A DNA stretch of 64,000 nucleotides from Marinilabiliales bacterium (GTDB lineage: Bacteria > Bacteroidota > Bacteroidia > Bacteroidales > ML635J-15). Position 1 is the stretch's first letter, and every line of letters starts with the position of its first letter. The stretch lies in contig PKTB01000004.1 of NCBI GenBank assembly GCA_002869385.1, positions 373,770 to 437,769 on the forward strand. Reading direction: 5' to 3'. Of this stretch, positions 54,365 through 64,000 are shown one piece after another. Position numbers and translations under genes: made by a program. The notes beneath the pieces are model-generated. The model had not been told where the DNA came from, did no database searches, and saw only the letters and a list, made by a program, of their open reading frames with translations.

Positions 54365-55471
54365 ATGAAAAAACTAAATGCGGTTTTTCCGTTAATTATT
54401 ATTCTCGGGATATTATCATCAAGCCTTATTTTTAATTCTTGTAAAGATGATCCGGAAGAAGAAAATGCCACTGTGTCGATAAAGATTTACGATCCAAGAG
54501 ACCCACAGTCATCGACAAAAACAACTGATGGCGATATTATTAATTCCGATGATTTAACAAAATGTGAAATAACATTTTCATCAATCCAGCTTAAGAATTC
54601 TGAAGGAGAATATGTAGAATTATTATCAAGTTCCACAACTGTTGATTTGCGTAACTTACAGGGAACAGTGGGAGATTTAGTATCTGCTGAAATTCCAACA
54701 GGTTCTTATACAGAAATTTCTGTAACTGTAAGTGGTGTTAGTACGACTTATGAGAACAATAACTATACTGCTTCAACAAGTGCATCAGCTACAGCAACAA
54801 TATCAACAACTCCCGGAGTAACTTATACTGAAGCCCAAGGCGTAACTAATGTTTTTGCAGGAGGAGCAATTACATTTACTTATCCATTGGCTTTTACACT
54901 TGCTGATGTAAGTGATTTTGAAAATATACATATTCAATTTGATGCAGATGCAGCAGTTTATATTGTATCATTTGATTATGAAACATACAGCTGGAATTTT
55001 GCAGGAATCAGACCTCAATTAAACTTAGGGATCATTATTGAAGAAGGAATTCAGCAGATCAGACATTCTCCACCATACGGAATAACAATAGTTTCTCAGA
55101 GCGAAGTTGATTACTATGGAATTCATACTTTTGTTGATTTTGCTGGAAATGGTGGAACAATAAACTCACATACAAGTCAGCATGTTTTCAGGGGATCAGA
55201 TGGAACACTTTTGGTTGATGCAGAAACTATGGAAACCAATAATAATCCATTAACTCCTAATAAAGTTAATGCTAGCGGCGAAACAGATATTCGTGCTGAT
55301 GAAACATTTAAGTATGATGAGATTGTTAGTAATTTAGCTGGTCAAGGTTATACTTTAACTTCGGGTGAGACCTATTACTTTAGTTTACGTAAAACATGGA
55401 ATATTACAACAAACGGTCAAACTTATGATTTAACTAGGATTTGTGAACCAATTCCGGTAGTAATTCCTTAA
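54365..55471 (+). CDS. DUF4382-like lipoprotein
   Basis: Lipobox IFNSCKDD; ATVSIKIYDPRDPQSS...LTKCEITFSSIQLKNSEGEYVEL...VDLRNLQGTVGDLVSAEIPTGSYTEISVTVSG. Confidence 0.65.
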   Translation: MKKLNAVFPLIIILGILSSSLIFNSCKDDPEEENATVSIKIYDPRDPQSSTKTTDGDIINSDDLTKCEITFSSIQLKNSEGEYVELLSSSTTVDLRNLQGTVGDLVSAEIPTGSYTEISVTVSGVSTTYENNNYTASTSASATATISTTPGVTYTEAQGVTNVFAGGAITFTYPLAFTLADVSDFENIHIQFDADAAVYIVSFDYETYSWNFAGIRPQLNLGIIIEEGIQQIRHSPPYGITIVSQSEVDYYGIHTFVDFAGNGGTINSHTSQHVFRGSDGTLLVDAETMETNNNPLTPNKVNASGETDIRADETFKYDEIVSNLAGQGYTLTSGETYYFSLRKTWNITTNGQTYDLTRICEPIPVVIP

Positions 55472-55486
55472 TACTACTCACGTTAT

Positions 55487-55541
55487 TTACTAATGGCTAA
55501 TGGCCAACAGCCAACAGCTAACAGGCATTAGCCATTAGTAA
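55487..55541. repeat. TTGGCT/GCCAACAG-word island with perfect 16-bp terminal inverted repeats; no internal gene
   Basis: TTACTAATGGCTAATG - GCCAACAGCCAACAGCTAACAGG - CATTAGCCATTAGTAA; overlaps the last codons of the minus-strand glycosyltransferase gene. Confidence 0.88.
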
Positions 55542-56613
55542 GTTCATTAAAAATATCTAGTACCTGATTCTCCCAAACCTTTACAGAATACTTTTCAATA
55601 ATAGTTTTACGGGCCGTTTTTCCGATTTGCTGACGAAGTTCGAATGAGTCAATTAATAGACACAGGTAATTAAACCATTCATTTTCTGTATCAGCAAGGT
55701 AACCGTTTTTTTCATTATCAATAATATCTGTATTTACACCTACAGGCGACATTATTACAGGCATTTTAAGAGCCATACATTGGATGCCTTTAAAACCACA
55801 CTTGCCTTTGCTCCACTCATCGTCTGGTAAAGGCATTATCCCAATATCAAATTCACAAAGTTCTTCGATTTCGTTTTCTTTTGACCATTTTACCAGTTTA
55901 ACATCAAAATCTATATTCCATTCTTCTGTATTAACAATGACTTTAAAATATACCTTATCACCATATTTCTCCTTTATTCTTTTTAATACAGGAATTGCAG
56001 TATCATAATGCTTTAAGGTGGTAGTTGTGCCTGTCCAGCCAATACAAACTTTGTCTGATGGTGTCTTTTCTTTTAGTGGTTTATGGTAGTTAGTATTTAT
56101 TGTTGTAGGAATTATTCGAACATTTTCATTTTTCTTTTTTGCATATTCTGATAAGTACTGATTACCCACAATAACCAAATCAGATAGTCTGCAAATGTCT
56201 GCTGTTTTTTCTGGCTTTTTCATCCATGCAAGATTTTGATTTCCTTCACTTGTGTCATTCAGCCATATTGAATCATCAAAGTCGAAAACAACAGGAATAT
56301 TTATTTTAGATAGTCTTTTTTCAAAATACGTAGTACCAAGCATAAAAGCTTCCCGATATATAAAAACAGCATCACAGTTTTTTGCTTTTCCAAGGTCTTT
56401 TAGGCGATGTCTTAAGGATTTTAAAACAATCAAAAGTTTCGCAAAATATTTTCCTTTGTAGTAAAAAATCTGATCGTCTTTTTCACTAATAATATTTGAA
56501 AAAATTATCTCATATCCATTAGCTTCCAGTACTGGAATAAAGTGCTCGAAACGGAATCTCTGTCCGGGAGAGCGGCCTTTACGATGTTGTACTATTGCCA
56601 GGATTTTTTTCAT
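55528..56613 (-). CDS. Glycosyltransferase (GT4-like)
   Basis: VCIGWTGTTTTLKHYDTAIPVL; FDIGIMPLPDDEWSKGKCGFKGIQCMALKMPVIMSPVGVNTDII. Confidence 0.85.
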   Translation of the reverse strand: MKKILAIVQHRKGRSPGQRFRFEHFIPVLEANGYEIIFSNIISEKDDQIFYYKGKYFAKLLIVLKSLRHRLKDLGKAKNCDAVFIYREAFMLGTTYFEKRLSKINIPVVFDFDDSIWLNDTSEGNQNLAWMKKPEKTADICRLSDLVIVGNQYLSEYAKKKNENVRIIPTTINTNYHKPLKEKTPSDKVCIGWTGTTTTLKHYDTAIPVLKRIKEKYGDKVYFKVIVNTEEWNIDFDVKLVKWSKENEIEELCEFDIGIMPLPDDEWSKGKCGFKGIQCMALKMPVIMSPVGVNTDIIDNEKNGYLADTENEWFNYLCLLIDSFELRQQIGKTARKTIIEKYSVKVWENQVLDIFNELTNG

Positions 56614-57866
56614 TAATCTATGAGAGTTTTATATACTTTATAATATGTTTCAGAACCACCATTTAAAGAAAATAATTCACATGCTACATTACGTAAATGA
56701 TTCTTGTTTATCTTTTCCAAATTTTCAATTTCTTTGCATGCCTGAATATAAGAATCTATACTAATAGAATCAATCATAATCCCCAGATTATTCTCTGGTA
56801 CAAATTTATCAATATCTCCAACATTTGAGTTACAAACTACTGGAATTCCCATTCCAAGAAGTTCGGCAAGTTTTGTTGGGGATGAGGCTTTTTTGCTGAA
56901 AACTGGCTTAATGAAGAATATAGAAACATTACTCAAGGCTAATAAATTTGGAACTTCTTCTCGGTTTGCCGGACGAATAATTATTTTCTCTTTTGGGATA
57001 TTATGCTGTTCGATAAGATTATTGATAATATCAGGATTATCTCTAGTAATTATAAGAAATTTTGCTTCTGGCTTTGTTATAAGAAGAGTTTTAAAAAATG
57101 TCATCATTTCATTTGGCATATACCATGTTCCAATAGATCCAAGATATGATAAAACATAATCATCTTCAGTAATAGCTAGTTCTTTTCTTAAACTGTTTAT
57201 AACGGAATTGCTACTTGAATTAAAGTTAAAATGCTCCATATCTGCGCAACAAGGAATTACATAAATAGGAATGTTTCCCAACCCGGGCATTTTGTGTATA
57301 ATATTTCTTCCTGCATATGTTAAACTAATAGTATGATCGGCGGCACTAAAAAATTCTTTTTCTTTTTTCTTGAAGTATTTATAGACTCTTTTAAATACAG
57401 GATTAGATTGAGGCCAAAGATTTCCGTCGACACGTTCGTCAGCATAAAAACCTCTCATATCAAAAAGGAATTTAACACCAAACTTTTTCTTTAAATAAAC
57501 TCCTGCAAATGCACTGATATAAGATCGGCAATGAACGATATCAAAAGGTTCTTTTATATATATGTTTTTTGCAGCTTTCTTTAGTTTGCGTATGTCTTTT
57601 AAAGTAGATAAAACAGGGGGGCTCTTTGTGTACATTATCGGATGCCAGGTAATATTATACTTGTCGAGACTTGCTTTAATATATTTTTGGCGTTTATGAA
57701 ATACTTCTGGTTTCTCTGCTGAAAGAATGCTTATTTTAACACCCTTTTTTGATAATTCACGCAAATATGGAATAACCTGAGATTCGCAAAGCGGGTCTGT
57801 CATTCCATCATAAGAAATATATAATACACGAATTTCTTTTTGCATGATTCTTTTTGTATTTGTCAC
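56613..57866 (-). CDS. Glycosyltransferase (GT4-like)
   Basis: SYDGMTDPLCESQVIPYLRELSKKGVKISIL; YVLSYLGSIGTWYMPNEMM; FFIKPVFSKKASSPTKLAELLGMGIPVVCN. Stop/start overlap with the downstream gene. Confidence 0.88.
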   Translation of the reverse strand: MTNTKRIMQKEIRVLYISYDGMTDPLCESQVIPYLRELSKKGVKISILSAEKPEVFHKRQKYIKASLDKYNITWHPIMYTKSPPVLSTLKDIRKLKKAAKNIYIKEPFDIVHCRSYISAFAGVYLKKKFGVKFLFDMRGFYADERVDGNLWPQSNPVFKRVYKYFKKKEKEFFSAADHTISLTYAGRNIIHKMPGLGNIPIYVIPCCADMEHFNFNSSSNSVINSLRKELAITEDDYVLSYLGSIGTWYMPNEMMTFFKTLLITKPEAKFLIITRDNPDIINNLIEQHNIPKEKIIIRPANREEVPNLLALSNVSIFFIKPVFSKKASSPTKLAELLGMGIPVVCNSNVGDIDKFVPENNLGIMIDSISIDSYIQACKEIENLEKINKNHLRNVACELFSLNGGSETYYKVYKTLID

Positions 57867-57927
57867 AAAGTAAGAAAAAATAGATTAAAAATTTATGTGG
57901 AATAGATTATTAAATTTAATTTAGCAG

Positions 57928-60900
57928 ATGTATATGTTAAAAATTAAAGACATTAATTTAAGCAAACTAAGCGGATGGCTCGTTTTTGCTTTTAGTTTTG
58001 TGATTTATTTTATTACGATGTCGAGAAATGTAAATTTTTGGGATTGTGGTGAAATAATAGCTTGTGCTGACGGTCTTCAAATTGGTCACCCTCCGGGAGC
58101 TCCTTTTTATATGTTGTTGGCTAGATTTTTTAGCATGTTTGCAATAAATCCTGAAAACTCTGCTTTTCGGGTAAATTTGTTATCAGTCCTATCTTCTTCA
58201 TTTGCAATCTATTTTGCATATAAAACTATATATATTTTAATCAATAAATTTTCTGAGATAAGGAGTGTAAAATTTGATCAGTTTATTAAAATTTCAGCCT
58301 CTGTTATTGGATCTTTAACCCTCGCTTTCTCAATAAGTTTTTGGACTGTTGCTACAGAAGCAGAGGTGTATTCTGTATCGATATTCTTTACCGTAATTAC
58401 ATTATGGTCAATGCTGAAATCTACAAATTATAAAGAATTAGAAAACAAGAACAGATACTTTATTTTTACTGTTTTACTTTTAGGAATATCAACAGGTGTT
58501 CATTTGTTGAATATACTAATTATCCCTGCATTAGTTTTGATTTATTATTACGACAGGGCAAAGCAAAACAAGAAGAACTTCATAATTTATTTAGTTGTCT
58601 CAATCGTATTGTTAGCTTTAGTACAGATAGTTATTAATGGATTACCAATTGTTGTTGCAAAGTTCGAATGGTTTTTTGTAAATAAACTATATCTGGGATT
58701 TAATTCGGGGATAATTGCATTTGCCTTATTTGTGATTGGACTTATAGTTTTTGGGATTTTATTTACAGGCAGGAAAAACAAGAAAAATGCTAATTTGATA
58801 ATTACTTCGCTTGCAGTATTCTTAATTGGTTTTTCATCATATTCAATTGTTTTGATAAGGTCATCAGCAAACCCACCGATAGATCAAAACAATCCCGAAA
58901 CAATATTTAATTTCGTCTCGTATATAAATCGTGAGCAATATGGTAACAGACCATTATTATATGGTCAGCAGTTTAATTCTCAGCTTGACAAAATCACACC
59001 ATACACCGAGGGAGAAGCAATTTATGATACCATTGATAATCAATATAAGATAATCGCATATAAACCGGAAGCGAATTATGTTGACAGAGACAAAGTTTTT
59101 CTTCCTAGAATGTGGAGTAACCTCCCTGAACATGTAGCAGCTTATCGTGAATGGACATCATACAAAAAGGATAAAATCCCACCTTTCAAAGAAAATGTGG
59201 AGTTTATGTTCAGATACCAATTTAATCATATGTATTGGAGGTATCTAATGTGGAATTTTGTTGGTAAACAAAATGATTTTCAGTCTCATGGAGGGCCTAT
59301 TTTCGGAAACTGGATATCCGGCATTGGTTTTTTAGATAAACTAATGCATAAAAATAGTGCAAACTTACCTGCGTTTTTGGATAATAACAAAGCGACAAAT
59401 GCTTATTATTTTATACCATTCTTATTAGGGATTATTGGATTATTTTATCTTTTAGTAAAGGACAGGAAATCATTTTGGATAACACTGTTAGTTTTTATTT
59501 TTTCTGGCATTGCTATTGCTTTTTATCTTAATCAACACCCTTATCAGGCAAGGGAAAGGGATTATTCATATCTTGGCTCATTTTATGTGTTTTCTATTTG
59601 GATTGCATTTGGATTTGTCGCAATTTTTGACTTTCTAAAAGAGAAAATCAAGTTCAGGCATTTTGCATACATATTGGCACTTATTTTATTTATTGCTGTG
59701 CCCGGACAGTTTATTGCTAAAAACTTTGATGATCACAATCGGCGTCATGATGATTTTGCTTATTATTATGCTTATAATTTACTTAACTCTTGTGCTCCTA
59801 ATTCAATATTATTTACTTCCGGAGATAATGAAACATTTCCTTTGTGGTATTTGCAAGAGACAGAAGGGATTAGGACGGATGTTCGAGTGGTTAATATAAG
59901 CTTTTTAAATACAGATTGGTATATTGATCAAATTAGAACAAGTCAACGGGATGCTTTACCAGTAAGCCTTAGTGTTGTGAAACAGCAATATATTGCAGGG
60001 CAAAGAGAGCTTTTACTAATCAATAATAATCCATATGCATTTATCGAAGACATTTATTATGAAAATATTAATGAAATAAATGCTGATTATATTGCGGTTT
60101 TAGAATATTTGGTAGGGATTTGGAAGCAAAATGGGTTTGATAAAACTCACCCTGAAGAATTTAATAATTTTGTTGGTTTTTATTCTTCAATTCAGCCACA
60201 CGGAGCAGATAAAAACTTCAGGGATTTGGTTACAGTAATTCAAAGTTTGGAGACAGAAGAACAGTGTGCTGCATTTGGAGTTACTCAAACACAAGCATTA
60301 GATATTGCAAAAAAGTTAGAGGGTTTTCTTGATAAACAAACACAATATCCATTGCCATTGCATCCGGTATTAAATTTTGTTTTTTCTAATGATTCTGCAA
60401 CAAAAATCGACACAAAGCTTTATCCATACCCAATAGACTATTTCCCTGCAGAAAAACTATCAATAGCGGTTAACAAGAATGTTATTGATGAAATATTTGG
60501 CCTAGATGAAATTCAAAAGCTTTATGTTGTTGATAGAATGGAATGGAACATACAAAGAGAGACATTAACCAAAAGTGATTTGATGATTTTAGAAATCATA
60601 AGAAATAATCTATGGAAACGACCGATATATTTTTCATCAACGATGAGTGATCGTAATTATTTGGGATTGCATAAGTATTTATACCTTGAAGGATTAGCAT
60701 TTAGATTAATGCCAATAGAAACTGATATTGCAGAGGATCAGTTGATAAATGTTAATGCGCAGATTATGTATAATAATATTCATGATAAGTTTCTCTGGGG
60801 TAGCTTTGTAAGTAATTCGACTTATATTGATGAGACCACAAGATCGATGCTAATTAATCTTAGAAATCACTTTTCCAGATTAGCTCGAGGACTATATTTT

Positions 60901-61263
60901 GAAGGAGAGATAAAAAAATCGGAAGAAATGCTAGATCTTTGTGTTGAGCTTATTCCTGATGACATTGTTCCATATGGATATTATTCTGTTGGTATAGTAC
61001 ATGGTTATTACAGGATTAATAAAAAAGTAAAAGCAAGAGAGGTCGCAGCAGTATTAGTATTAAACGCACTTGAAGAGTTAGAGTTTTTCAGTAAATTCGA
61101 TCCTCAGCATCAACAATCATTAGACATATATAAACAGAGGTCTATGAAAACAATAGAGGAACTATATATTTTGGCTGATGAGTATAATCATACAGAAATG
61201 ATTAACGAGCTTGCAAAAGTTTATCAAAAAGAATTGATTTTATATGACTCCAGCTTAAATTAA
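57928..61263 (+). CDS. DUF2723 (TMEM260/protein O-mannosyltransferase-like) membrane protein
   Basis: VNFWDCGEIIACADGLQIGHPPGAPFYMLLARFFSMF; REDYS-like RERDYSYLGSFYVFSIWIAFG; SGDNETFPLWYLQETEGIRTDVRVVNISFLNTDWYI. Confidence 0.9.
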   Translation: MYMLKIKDINLSKLSGWLVFAFSFVIYFITMSRNVNFWDCGEIIACADGLQIGHPPGAPFYMLLARFFSMFAINPENSAFRVNLLSVLSSSFAIYFAYKTIYILINKFSEIRSVKFDQFIKISASVIGSLTLAFSISFWTVATEAEVYSVSIFFTVITLWSMLKSTNYKELENKNRYFIFTVLLLGISTGVHLLNILIIPALVLIYYYDRAKQNKKNFIIYLVVSIVLLALVQIVINGLPIVVAKFEWFFVNKLYLGFNSGIIAFALFVIGLIVFGILFTGRKNKKNANLIITSLAVFLIGFSSYSIVLIRSSANPPIDQNNPETIFNFVSYINREQYGNRPLLYGQQFNSQLDKITPYTEGEAIYDTIDNQYKIIAYKPEANYVDRDKVFLPRMWSNLPEHVAAYREWTSYKKDKIPPFKENVEFMFRYQFNHMYWRYLMWNFVGKQNDFQSHGGPIFGNWISGIGFLDKLMHKNSANLPAFLDNNKATNAYYFIPFLLGIIGLFYLLVKDRKSFWITLLVFIFSGIAIAFYLNQHPYQARERDYSYLGSFYVFSIWIAFGFVAIFDFLKEKIKFRHFAYILALILFIAVPGQFIAKNFDDHNRRHDDFAYYYAYNLLNSCAPNSILFTSGDNETFPLWYLQETEGIRTDVRVVNISFLNTDWYIDQIRTSQRDALPVSLSVVKQQYIAGQRELLLINNNPYAFIEDIYYENINEINADYIAVLEYLVGIWKQNGFDKTHPEEFNNFVGFYSSIQPHGADKNFRDLVTVIQSLETEEQCAAFGVTQTQALDIAKKLEGFLDKQTQYPLPLHPVLNFVFSNDSATKIDTKLYPYPIDYFPAEKLSIAVNKNVIDEIFGLDEIQKLYVVDRMEWNIQRETLTKSDLMILEIIRNNLWKRPIYFSSTMSDRNYLGLHKYLYLEGLAFRLMPIETDIAEDQLINVNAQIMYNNIHDKFLWGSFVSNSTYIDETTRSMLINLRNHFSRLARGLYFEGEIKKSEEMLDLCVELIPDDIVPYGYYSVGIVHGYYRINKKVKAREVAAVLVLNALEELEFFSKFDPQHQQSLDIYKQRSMKTIEELYILADEYNHTEMINELAKVYQKELILYDSSLN

Positions 61264-61322
61264 AATTGTAAATTGCATAATAATTAACAAAAAGCAGGTA
61301 TTCTTGTTAATTAAATAAAATA

Positions 61323-61940
61323 TTGACATTGAGTATTTTAAGTAACATAGCAATTAGATACCCAAAGCTGTTTTGTAATGGATTAACCAGAGTTGAAGAT
61401 CGGGTTAAAACTTTATATTTAACATTTGATGATGGACCTAATATGAAAGTTACAAATACTGTGTTAGATATATTGAGAAAATACAACGCAAAGGCTAGCT
61501 TTTTTTGTAAAGGATCTAATGCTGTAATGTATCCCAAAGTATTTCAACAGATTTTTGATGATGGGCATACTATTGGGAATCATTCATTTTCACACTTAAA
61601 TGCTTTTAAAGTATCTGGTAAAGTATGGATTAAAGATGTTTTAGCTCAGTCTCCTGTTCGGGATTCATATTTTTTCAGACCACCGTATGGTAGAATATAT
61701 CCATGGCAATGCAAGCGCTTAAAGCGGTTTTATCAAATTGTTTTGTGGGATGTCTTGACTTATGATTTTAGAGAAGACATCACGGTTAAAAAGATAAAAA
61801 AGATAATAAAAAAGAAAGTTCGTGAGGGATCAATTATTGTTTTTCATGATACTATATTAGCTGCTCCAAGAATGCTACCGGCTCTTGAATGGATGCTTGA
61901 GCATTATACCAAAAAAGGCTATAAGTTTGAAAGGTTATAA
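61323..61940 (+). CDS. Polysaccharide deacetylase family protein
   Basis: LYLTFDDGPN; HTIGNHSFSHL; FFRPPYGR; IIVFHDT. Confidence 0.92.
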   Translation: MTLSILSNIAIRYPKLFCNGLTRVEDRVKTLYLTFDDGPNMKVTNTVLDILRKYNAKASFFCKGSNAVMYPKVFQQIFDDGHTIGNHSFSHLNAFKVSGKVWIKDVLAQSPVRDSYFFRPPYGRIYPWQCKRLKRFYQIVLWDVLTYDFREDITVKKIKKIIKKKVREGSIIVFHDTILAAPRMLPALEWMLEHYTKKGYKFERL

Positions 61941-63026
61941 AATTTCGTATTCCTGATTTCTCTCAACAGGTATATATCCGGCTTGTTCTATTAATTTTCT
62001 CATTGATTCGATATTGAGTTTATTGTTTTTCCCAGCCTGGGAAACAACATTTTCCTCAATCATTATGCTGCTCATATCATTAGCGCCTGAGCTCAGGCAA
62101 ACATGAGCAATTTCAGGTCCCATTGTCAACCAAGAAGTCTGAATGTTTTTGATATTTGGTAGAATTATCCTGCTAAAAGCAAGCATTTTTAAAAACTCTG
62201 TATTAGTAACAGTTTTAATGTTTGGGAATTTTTTAATTAATCGGGTGTTTTCGCCGGCTAATGGCCAAAGTGTAAAACTAATAAAACCTTTACTTTGATT
62301 AGGTTTTTGAGCTTGAGTTTCTCGAATCAGGATTAAATGTTCGACTCTCTATTTTAAAGTTTCCAGATGTCCGAACATCATTGTGGCTGATGTTGTTAAG
62401 TTCATTTTATGGGCTACCTTCATAACATTTATCCATTCTGAGCTTGTGCATTTTACAGGACTAACTATTTTACGTACTCTGTCTGACAGAATTTCTGCAC
62501 CTGCCCCGGGGAGAGAATCTAAGCCCGCTGAAATAAGTTTTTCAAGAGTTTTTTGAACACTTATGTTTGCATTGTTAGAAACAAAGACTATTTCAGGAGG
62601 GCCTAATGCATGAAGCTTTAAATCCGGGAAATGTGATTTTAAAACTTTGAACAGATTAACATAGTAGTCTAAATTTAAATCTGGATGCATACCCCCCTGT
62701 AAAAGGATTTGTCTTCCGCCAAGACTATATAATTCGTCTATTTTTTGTATGTAATCATTGATTGTTAAAATGTAAGAATCTGGGCTTTTTTTAGTTCTAC
62801 AGAAATTGCAGAACAAACAATTTGATACACATAAATTACTTAGATTAATATTTCTATCAACAATGTAAGAGACAAACTAGTCCGGATGAAGTTTCTTTCT
62901 TATTAAATCTGCAATAATGGTTAATTCTGATAGGGAAGAAGAATGGTATAAGTCTAGACCTTCTTCGACACTTAGAAACTCAAGTTTTAGAGCTTTATCA
63001 ATTAAGTTTGAAGATAAGCCAGCCAT
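61935..63026 (-). pseudogene. mqnC: Cyclic dehypoxanthinyl futalosine synthase (radical SAM) with two in-frame TAG codons (62877-62879, 62349-62351)
   Basis: Continuous frame of 364 codons: LHPD*FVSYIVDRNINLSNLCVSNCLFCNFC (CX3CX2C) ... LPGAGAEILSDRVRKIVSPVKCTSSEWINVMKVAHKMNLTTSATMMFGHLETLK*RVEHLILIRETQ...FISFTLWPLAGENT. Confidence 0.88.
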
Positions 63027-63029
63027 TAT

Positions 63030-63734
63030 TTAAAATGTATTGCTGATTTTTTTTAGTTTATTTAGGTCAACAAGTTTAATTTTACGGCCTTGAAGTTCAA
63101 TAATTCCATCAGACTTAAACTCTGAAAGCAAACGAATAACAGACTCTGTTGCAGTTCCAATAATGTTTGCAAGCTCTTCTCGGGTAAGGGTGATGTTTAT
63201 TATTTCTTCACTATTAACACCAAACTCATCTTTTAAGTGAATAAGAATTTCTGCTAGTCTTTCTTTGACAGATTTTTGTGCAATATCAGTAAGGTAATCA
63301 TTTGCTTCACCAAGCTCTTTACAAGCAATTTGTAACAATTCAATTCCAAATTCGCTATTAGCTTTTAAAAGGTGATATAGTTCTTGGGAAGAAATATAAC
63401 AAAGTGTAGCATCTTCTAAGACTTTAACACTGGTGCAAGCAGGTTCTGAGATTAGTGTTGATCGATAACCAACAACGTATCCTTTTTTAGCAAATTTTAT
63501 AATTTGCTCTTTCCCTTCTGTCCCTGTTTTATAAATTTTTAAAATGCCTTTACTAACACAATAAATACCAGAAATCCTATTTCCTTCTTGATATAGTACA
63601 GTTCCTCTTTTTACCATACTACATGTTTTATTGGAAGTTAGGAAATCAACTTGATCGGGAGTAAGTTTCTTAAAAATTGTTCTGAATTCAAGATTGCACT
63701 CCTTACATATAGGCTCTTCAAAAAACTTTGCCAT
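63030..63734 (-). CDS. Crp/Fnr family transcriptional regulator
   Basis: cNMP-binding N-terminus (GISGIYCVSKGILKIYKTGTEGKEQIIKFAKKGYVVGYRSTL) and HTH LTREELANIIGTATESVIRLLSEFKSDGIIELQGRKI. Confidence 0.92.
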   Translation of the reverse strand: MAKFFEEPICKECNLEFRTIFKKLTPDQVDFLTSNKTCSMVKRGTVLYQEGNRISGIYCVSKGILKIYKTGTEGKEQIIKFAKKGYVVGYRSTLISEPACTSVKVLEDATLCYISSQELYHLLKANSEFGIELLQIACKELGEANDYLTDIAQKSVKERLAEILIHLKDEFGVNSEEIINITLTREELANIIGTATESVIRLLSEFKSDGIIELQGRKIKLVDLNKLKKISNTF

Positions 63735-63938
63735 TTTTTTATTTTTTTAGCAAAGATAATATTAAAAAAACAGTTAACAATATTTTCTTGTTATGATGAG
63801 GGTCTGCTATATCTATGAGACTTAAGTGTTTAAGAAAGATATGTAGAATGTCAATAAAGAACAGCAAGTATTATAAAATTTTTAGCTAATGTCATAAATT
63901 CTTGATAAATTCAATTAGTAAATGCAACAATTTTTGAT

Positions 63939-63989
63939 TTTTCTCTCTTTCTGAAATGGAGCGTAGCGAAATGAAGGAAAGAGAGAAAA
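63939..63989. repeat. Hairpin repeat with 13-bp perfect arms
   Basis: TTTTCTCTCTTTC - TGAAATGGAGCGTAGCGAAATGAAG - GAAAGAGAGAAAA. Confidence 0.8.
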
Positions 63990-64000
63990 GCCCGAAAGCA

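Overview
AT-rich chromosomal window, most consistent with a Bacteroidota (Bacteroidales/Marinilabiliales-like) genome. Evidence: type 9 secretion C-terminal sorting domains, TAnnTTTG promoter-like boxes, GSCFA, DUF2723 and DAHP synthase/chorismate mutase fusion families. About 45 protein-coding genes are supported. These include housekeeping genes (leuS, mfd, purQ, mrp-like, NifU-like, mqnC, corA), a LolD-like ABC-transporter operon with three permease paralogs, a WbpA/B/D-like sugar cluster, glycosyltransferases and T9SS cargo proteins. I recognised no rRNA, tRNA or CRISPR array.

Three things stand out. (1) Twenty in-frame single-codon nonsense interruptions (TAA, TGA and TAG) fall in 14 otherwise conserved genes, with no frameshift noticed. 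Wherever the ancestral residue can be inferred with confidence, the change fits G:C>T:A. (2) Two four-helix-bundle (S23/IVS-protein-like) genes sit between short-word inverted-repeat islands, and related gene-less islands occur elsewhere. In one case the repeat itself encodes the protein's C-terminus. (3) A compact 8-kb cluster holds two receiver + PPDK_N-like ATP-grasp proteins around a GAF-like/nucleotidyltransferase protein and a metallophosphoesterase.

All calls come from reading the sequence and motifs. No database searches were run.
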